DNA from: Candidatus Sabulitectum sp.
GTDB taxonomy: Bacteria; Fermentibacterota; Fermentibacteria; Fermentibacterales; Fermentibacteraceae
Direction of reading: 5' to 3'
DNA: 11,424 bases
NCBI GenBank assembly: GCA_023145935.1
Contig: JAGLDB010000048.1
Coordinates: 1 to 11,424 of the forward strand
Shown here: one piece after another, positions 8,008 to 11,424 of the stretch
Layout: each line of letters opens with the position of its first letter
Position numbering within the stretch: position 1 is the stretch's first letter
Translations under genes and position numbers: made by a program
The notes under the pieces: model-generated
Told to the model about the DNA's origin: nothing
The model's input: only the letters and a program-made list of their open reading frames with translations
Database searches by the model: none

Positions 8008-9558
8008 CTACCTGGCTGTTTCTGAAGCTCTTAACTCCCGAATCACGGTAACCTTTATCTGTCCGGGGTATTCCATCTCATCTTCTATTTTCTTAGCGAT
8101 CTGTCTGGCCATATCGATTGCAGTCTCATCTGAAACCACCTCCGGTCTCACAGCGATCCTTAGTTCCCTGCCTGCCTGGATGGCATACGATTTCCTTACA
8201 CCATCAAATGAATCAGCAATGGTCTCGAGACGGCGAAGACGCTTGATGTAAAGCTCAAGTGTTTCCCTCCGCGCCCCTGGTCTTGCGCTGCTTACTGCAT
8301 CAGCTGCCTGAACAAGAATGGCATAAAGGCTTTCCGGTTCCACTTCTTCGTGATGCGCACCAATTGCATTGGCAACAATCCTGGGTTCATTGAATTTCCT
8401 TGCAAGTTCCATACCAACCATTGCATGTGATCCCTCTATATCGTGGTCTGTAGCCTTGCCTATATCGTGAAGCAGGCCGACCCTTCTTGCCATTGCCGGG
8501 TCAAGACCGAGTTCGCTTGCAAGCAATCCGCACATGTGAGAAACCTCAAGAGAATGCTGATACATGTTCTGACCGTAGCTTGTTCTGTATCTGAGCCTGC
8601 CCAGATGTCTGATAAGCTGTGGATGCAGCCCGGTGACACTTGCCTCCATGGCAAGTTCATTCCCAAGCTTGCGAATAGTACGCTCCATCTCGCTTCGAAC
8701 TTTCGCAACAACCGATTCAATCCGCCCGGGATGAATTCTTCCATCAGTTATCAGTTTATCAAGAGAGAGTCTGGCAACCTCTCTTCGCACCGGGTCAAAA
8801 CAGGACAGAACAACAGCTTCCGGTGTATCATCTATGATCACATCCACCCCGGTGGCTTTTTCAAAAGCTCTGATGTTGCGACCCTCGCGACCTATGATAC
8901 GACCCTTCATGTCATCATTGGTCAGATTAACCACAGAAACACAGCTTTCAACCACATGGTTCGCCGCGCATCTCTGAATGGTTGTGGCAAGAATACTGTT
9001 TGCCTTATCGTCGGCGGCTCTTTCTGCCTCATCAAGTATTCTTCTTGTGAGTTTTGCGGCTTCCAGATTGGTTTCTTCTCTGAGGTTGGAAAGAAGAAGC
9101 TCTCTTGCTTCTTCACTGGAGAGTCTTGCAACCTCCTCCAGCCTGATGTTGTGCTCCTCAATAAGCTTGTTTGCTCTCTTGTGTTTCGCCTGTAAAGCCT
9201 GTTCTATCTCGCCTAGAGCGGTCTCCTGCTGAGCTAAAGAATCAGCTCTGGTTTTCTGGATCTCCAGGGCTCTGTCAGACTGCTGAGAAAGTCTGTTGAT
9301 GCTATTCTCTCTCTTATCGAGTTCAGATTGTTTCCTCCGAAGTCGTTCAAGTTCAACTGCCCTCTCCTCAACGATTTTTTCTCTACCCTCAAGCAGAGCT
9401 TCTTTTTTAAGCGATTCAACTTCTCTTCTGGACTCGGAAAGAATACGATCCGCCTCTGCGGATGCTCCTCCGATCTCCCTGGTTACAAGCATTTTATGCA
9501 GGTAAAAACCAAGCACAAACGCCAAAACAGCAAATCCTATAGGAATTAGTATATGCAT
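8008..9558 (-). CDS. rny: Ribonuclease Y
   Basis: RNase Y is a membrane-anchored endoribonuclease that starts mRNA decay. The 516-residue protein has the full family architecture: an N-terminal membrane helix (about residues 4-20), a long charged coiled coil (about 30-185), a KH RNA-binding domain with [12 protein letters not shown] at 219-230, and an HD domain whose metal-binding pair is His364-Asp365 in [22 protein letters not shown] and GAHHEE are also family-typical. The length matches the usual 510-530. The start is ATG 9556-9558 ([14 protein letters not shown]), with a modest GGAAAG site seven bases upstream. It is the only gene here preceded by a spacer above 25 bp, so it may have its own promoter. 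The YmdB-type gene follows after five bases. Confidence 0.97.
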   Translation of the reverse strand: MHILIPIGFAVLAFVLGFYLHKMLVTREIGGASAEADRILSESRREVESLKKEALLEGREKIVEERAVELERLRRKQSELDKRENSINRLSQQSDRALEIQKTRADSLAQQETALGEIEQALQAKHKRANKLIEEHNIRLEEVARLSSEEARELLLSNLREETNLEAAKLTRRILDEAERAADDKANSILATTIQRCAANHVVESCVSVVNLTNDDMKGRIIGREGRNIRAFEKATGVDVIIDDTPEAVVLSCFDPVRREVARLSLDKLITDGRIHPGRIESVVAKVRSEMERTIRKLGNELAMEASVTGLHPQLIRHLGRLRYRTSYGQNMYQHSLEVSHMCGLLASELGLDPAMARRVGLLHDIGKATDHDIEGSHAMVGMELARKFNEPRIVANAIGAHHEEVEPESLYAILVQAADAVSSARPGARRETLELYIKRLRRLETIADSFDGVRKSYAIQAGRELRIAVRPEVVSDETAIDMARQIAKKIEDEMEYPGQIKVTVIRELRASETAR

Positions 9559-9593
9559 ATCCGTGCTTTCCTCGTTTCAGGCGCAGGAATTCA

Positions 9594-9621
9594 TCTATAA
9601 TAATCGGGGAAACAGTGTCGA
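9594..9621 (-). promoter_or_regulatory. Possible sigma-70-type promoter for rny
   Basis: On the minus strand, TCGACA (9616-9621; five of six bases match TTGACA) lies 16 bp before TATAGA (9594-9599; four of six match TATAAT). A transcript would begin about 7 bases further on and leave a leader of roughly 30 bases before the rny ATG, including its ribosome site. The -35 element sits inside the inverted-repeat arms. Matches this short occur by chance, and the spacer position is the main support. Confidence 0.3.
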
Positions 9622-9659
9622 ATCTCCAAAACCCTGCGACACATTCCAGAGCACTGTCC
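9608..9659. repeat. Two mutually exclusive inverted repeats in the zapA-rny spacer
   Basis: Outer repeat: ACAGTG at 9612-9617 pairs perfectly with CACTGT at 9652-9657, and GG (9608-9609) with CC (9658-9659) extends it across a two-base bulge. Inner repeat: GTGTCG at 9615-9620 pairs with CGACAC at 9637-9642 around a 16-base loop. The two share bases 9615-9617, so only one can form at a time. This could be an RNA switch, a protein-binding site or chance. Confidence 0.5.
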
Positions 9660-9668
9660 TCCGAGGAC
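9656..9668. repeat. 13-bp palindrome at the zapA stop codon
   Basis: GTCCTC and GAGGAC are exact inverse complements around a single central base at 9662. The palindrome overlaps the zapA stop codon (9668-9670) by one base and shares 9656-9659 with the outer inverted repeat. It could be an operator-like half-site pair; as an RNA hairpin the loop limits it to about five base pairs. Confidence 0.5.
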
Positions 9669-10078
9669 TATGGCTGATCTTTGCTACTGCCCGGGGTGGA
9701 TTTCTGAAATATCGAGGGGGGGTCTGATGGAGCAGTCCTGATATGCTCATGAAGCAGCGAAACGGATGATCCCGACGAATTTTCCTCCGGGGTCAGCACA
9801 TCATTAATTTTGTCAGCAAGACTGGACAAAAACATCTGATGGCCATCTTCCATTTCCTCGAGTTGTCTTGTTTTTGTAAACAACTCATCTGTAATGTTCA
9901 GTGATGCCAGTATTGCCACCTTCGATGTGGAGGTCATAGCAATGTTCTCTGTCATCTGCCGCATTCTCATATCAAGAAAATGGGCGATCTCCGCAATGTA
10001 AGCAGGATCGCCCTCGCCTCTTATTGAATACTCACGACCGTATATGTTTACCCTTGTTGTCTCCGGACGGTCAGTCAT
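9668..10078 (-). CDS. zapA: Cell division protein ZapA with an extended C-terminal tail
   Basis: ZapA binds FtsZ and bundles protofilaments at the division site. The N-terminal domain matches the family: VNIYGREYSIRGEGDPAYI (residues 10-28), EIAHFLDMRMRQM, then VAILASLNITDEL (residues 54-66), followed by a helical dimerisation segment to about residue 95. At 136 residues it is longer than the usual 90-110. The extra part, residues 96-136, is Ser/Pro/Asn-rich and probably disordered. The start is ATG 10076-10078, overlapping the upstream coiled-coil gene by 8 bp, with GAG a few bases ahead inside that gene. A zapA next to infC-rpmI-rplT and before rny is a recurring arrangement in bacteria. 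Family assignment is firm; what the tail does is unknown. Confidence 0.92.
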   Translation of the reverse strand: MTDRPETTRVNIYGREYSIRGEGDPAYIAEIAHFLDMRMRQMTENIAMTSTSKVAILASLNITDELFTKTRQLEEMEDGHQMFLSSLADKINDVLTPEENSSGSSVSLLHEHIRTAPSDPPSIFQKSTPGSSKDQP

Positions 10079-10358
10079 TGGTACTCAGTCCCTGCTGATC
10101 TTTCAATTTTTCCAGTTTCCCAAGCAGAGCCTCAAGCCTCTGCTTCAACTCCTGCCTCTCGTGCAGAAGTCTGGCGTAATGAATTCTGAGAAGATTATAG
10201 CCCTCAGAATCTGCATTACCCTTCTGGTACTCAATTCTATTCTCCAGTTCCTCTACCCGGCTTGCAAGACGCTTATTGTCATCGTCCATAGACCGATATC
10301 TCAATATCAGTCTATCTACCGCTTCTGTCAGTCTCTCTGACCCTCCGGCCATGGGCAA
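10071..10358 (-). CDS. Small coiled-coil protein upstream of zapA, possibly ZapB-like
   Basis: I do not recognise this 95-residue protein as a named family. It is almost entirely predicted coiled coil, in two segments (about residues 7-45 and 57-90) split by a Gly/Asn/Asp/Ser-rich break (47-54, GNADSEGY). It is rich in Leu, Arg, Glu and Lys, with LRIHYARLLHERQELKQRL in the second half, and has no signal or membrane segment. The start is probably TTG 10356-10358, seven bases after a strong GGGAGG; ATG 10350-10352 is the alternative but its spacing of 13 is long. It begins 21 bp after rplT and overlaps zapA by 8 bp, so the two should be made together. Size, coiled-coil nature and position suggest a ZapB-type partner of ZapA. 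That is inference from context, as ZapB proteins share little sequence. Confidence 0.75.
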   Translation of the reverse strand: MPMAGGSERLTEAVDRLILRYRSMDDDNKRLASRVEELENRIEYQKGNADSEGYNLLRIHYARLLHERQELKQRLEALLGKLEKLKDQQGLSTND

Positions 10359-10379
10359 TGGAAAGCCTCCCTAGTATAA

Positions 10380-10733
10380 CTAAAGACCCTTTCTGGCAAC
10401 CTCGACAACTTTGCCGAAAGCCACAGGATCCTTCACAGCAAGATCTGCAAGCATCTTTCTGTCAATAAGTACTCCGGCCTTGGAAAGACCGGCTATCAAA
10501 ACACTGTAGCTTACTCCATGCTCTCTGGCCGCAGCATTAATGCGAGTTATCCAGAGGGCTCTGAAATTTCTCTTTTTGTTCCTTCTATCCCTGTACTGAT
10601 ACTCCATAGCTTTTTTGTTGGCATCCGCAGCAACCGTATACAGCTTGCGCCTTCCTCCAACATTGCCCTTGGCAGCTTTAAGTACCTTCTTGTGTCTTTT
10701 GTGCCTTGCAACGGCGTTTCTTACTCTACTCAT
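10380..10733 (-). CDS. rplT: Large ribosomal subunit protein bL20
   Basis: L20 binds 23S rRNA early in 50S assembly. The 117-residue protein fits the family length and sequence: MSRVRNAVARHKRHKKVLKAAKG at the basic N-terminus, then RRKLYTVA, YQYRDRRNKKRNFRALWI and RINAAAREHGVSYS, and the C-terminal LIDRKMLADLAVKDP. The start is ATG 10731-10733, nine bases after GGAGG. It follows rpmI by 18 bp in the classic infC-rpmI-rplT order. In several bacteria L20 represses its own operon; the usual control region lies before infC or in a long rpmI leader, and neither is inside this window. pheS/pheT, which often come next, are absent. Confidence 0.98.
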   Translation of the reverse strand: MSRVRNAVARHKRHKKVLKAAKGNVGGRRKLYTVAADANKKAMEYQYRDRRNKKRNFRALWITRINAAAREHGVSYSVLIAGLSKAGVLIDRKMLADLAVKDPVAFGKVVEVARKGL

Positions 10734-10751
10734 TTTTTTCAGCCTCCGCTG

Positions 10752-10946
10752 TTACTTGGGCAGGAGAACTCTCATGCGCTTGGTATCGGAGGGTGATGCG
10801 ATTCCTGCTGTGCGCAATTTGCGTTTCCGCTTGCTACTCTTCTTTGTTTTAATGTGTCCGGCATGACTGTGTCTAACACGAATCTTACCGGTTCCTGTCT
10901 TCTTGAAGCGCTTCGCAGCACCCTTGTGAGTCTTCATCTTAGGCAT
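10752..10946 (-). CDS. rpmI: Large ribosomal subunit protein bL35
   Basis: L35 is a small basic protein of the 50S subunit. All 64 residues match the family: [21 protein letters not shown] at the N-terminus, the [15 protein letters not shown] block in the middle and KRMRVLLPK at the end. The start is ATG 10944-10946 with GGGGA about six bases ahead. It sits 23 bp after infC and 18 bp before rplT. The 23-bp gap is too short for an E. coli-type L20 operator in the rpmI leader, unless that structure reaches back into infC. Confidence 0.98.
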   Translation of the reverse strand: MPKMKTHKGAAKRFKKTGTGKIRVRHSHAGHIKTKKSSKRKRKLRTAGIASPSDTKRMRVLLPK

Positions 10947-10969
10947 ATTGGTCCCCGTCTCTTCTGCTA

Positions 10970-11424
10970 CTAAGTGTTCTTTTCCCGTCTGGGTGCAAGT
11001 ATCATTGTAAGAAACCTGCCTTCCATAACTGGCTTTCTTTCTATCTGTGCAAGATCTTCCAAATCGGCTGAAAGACGGCTTAAAAGATCATAGCCCTGAT
11101 CCTTGTAGACCATCTGTCTTCCGCGAAAAACCACTGTTGCCTTTACCTTGTGCCTGGCTTCAAGAAAATCTCTGGCATGCCTCATCTTGAAATTATAATC
11201 GTGGGTATCGGTGTTAGGTCGAAACTTAACTTCCTTCAATCCTCCGGAATGCTGCTTCTTCCGCGCTTCTCTCTCTTTCCGATTCAACTGATACCGATAT
11301 TTACCATAATCCATGATCCTGCAAACAGGAGGATCACTGGCTCCACTTATCTCTACAAGGTCAAGATCGGCCGTGCCGGCCATTTCCATAGCCCTGGCGT
11401 AATCAACCACTCCTACATGCTCCC
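10970..11424 (-). CDS. infC: Translation initiation factor IF-3, partial (5' end off the window)
   Basis: IF3 binds the 30S subunit, checks initiator tRNA pairing and keeps subunits apart. The frame is open to the right edge and reads [16 protein letters not shown] there, matching the start of the IF3 N-domain (GE-x-LGV-type). It is followed by DLDLVEISG...[15 protein letters not shown], the charged linker ([13 protein letters not shown]) and the C-domain ([45 protein letters not shown]). About 150 residues are visible, so only some 20-25 N-terminal residues are missing. The GTG at 11408-11410 is an internal valine, not the start. The stop TAG is at 10970-10972, 23 bp before rpmI. Confidence 0.97.
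   Translation of the reverse strand, partial: EHVGVVDYARAMEMAGTADLDLVEISGASDPPVCRIMDYGKYRYQLNRKEREARKKQHSGGLKEVKFRPNTDTHDYNFKMRHARDFLEARHKVKATVVFRGRQMVYKDQGYDLLSRLSADLEDLAQIERKPVMEGRFLTMILAPRREKNT

Larger units (their letters stand above)
9559..9667. other. Intergenic spacer between zapA and rny with overlapping inverted repeats
   Basis: This is the only spacer longer than 25 bp in the window. It contains three inverted repeats that share bases and so cannot all form at once (listed separately), and a possible sigma-70-type promoter facing rny. No open reading frame with a ribosome site is evident. No hairpin is followed by a proper T-run on the minus strand, so I see no intrinsic terminator. 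Confidence 0.6.

Noticed and set aside
8443..9195. 250-residue open frame on the plus strand
   Set aside because: It is antisense to the KH, HD and coiled-coil regions of rny, with no recognisable domain. Long antisense frames are expected opposite genes with this codon use.
9559..9700. 6S RNA (ssrS), which often follows zapA
   Set aside because: The spacer is only 109 bp, against about 180 nt for 6S RNA, and I cannot draw the long stem with a central open bubble. An Rfam 6S covariance search would settle it.
10373..10399. Promoter-like TTGCCA and TATACT at the end of rplT
   Set aside because: The spacing is only 15 bp, and the transcript would start at or after the GGGAGG site of the next gene, removing its ribosome site. 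Probably chance.
11408..11410. GTG as the infC start
   Set aside because: The frame continues upstream to the window edge with IF3-like residues (EHVGVVDY), so this is an internal valine codon.
1..11424. Mobile element, CRISPR array, toxin-antitoxin or defence system
   Set aside because: No transposase or integrase motifs, no regularly spaced repeats, no terminal inverted repeats and no accessory gene were found. Every stretch is accounted for by housekeeping genes and one short spacer.

Overview
This is a bacterial chromosomal window of housekeeping genes, all encoded on the minus strand and almost without gaps. Read in the direction of transcription (right to left) the order is infC (5' end beyond the right edge) - rpmI - rplT - small coiled-coil gene - zapA - rny - ymdB-type phosphodiesterase - ispA - dxs - nadK - recN - pgsA - smc (3' part beyond the left edge). 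Six of the twelve junctions overlap and five have gaps of 23 bp or less. The one longer spacer is the 109 bp between zapA and rny. I see no mobile element, CRISPR array, tRNA, rRNA or intrinsic terminator, and no credible gene on the plus strand.

Region by region. Positions 9668-11424 hold the translation block (IF3, L35, L20) followed by a division pair: an uncharacterised coiled-coil protein that overlaps zapA. Positions 9559-9667 hold overlapping inverted repeats and a possible promoter facing rny. Positions 7214-9558 hold RNase Y and its usual partner, the YmdB-type phosphodiesterase. Positions 4514-7248 hold two isoprenoid enzymes, a short-chain polyprenyl diphosphate synthase and DXS. 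Positions 1-4542 hold NAD kinase, RecN, a CDP-alcohol phosphatidyltransferase and the first 519 residues of SMC.

The layout reads as two widely conserved clusters joined end to end. One is the infC-rpmI-rplT / zapA / rny-ymdB neighbourhood, the other the ispA-dxs-nadK-recN neighbourhood. The genes often found inside them (pheST, xseAB, tlyA, argR) are absent. Together the genes cover ribosome assembly and initiation, Z-ring assembly, mRNA turnover, MEP-pathway isoprenoid supply, NADP supply, phospholipid synthesis, recombination repair and chromosome organisation, so this is a growth-linked transcription unit rather than an accessory system.

The organism is a mid-GC bacterium using the MEP pathway. 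The SMC head has an 'ESKMV' segment where most SMCs have 'GQGK'. From memory this resembles the 'ELKMV'-type segment of Bacteroidetes and relatives, so I lean towards a lineage of the Fibrobacteres-Chlorobi-Bacteroidetes (FCB) group, possibly an uncultured phylum. That placement is inference. I found no clear novel system. The points most worth a second look are the altered nucleotide-site motifs in SMC and RecN, the structured zapA-rny spacer, and the coiled-coil protein paired with a long-tailed ZapA.
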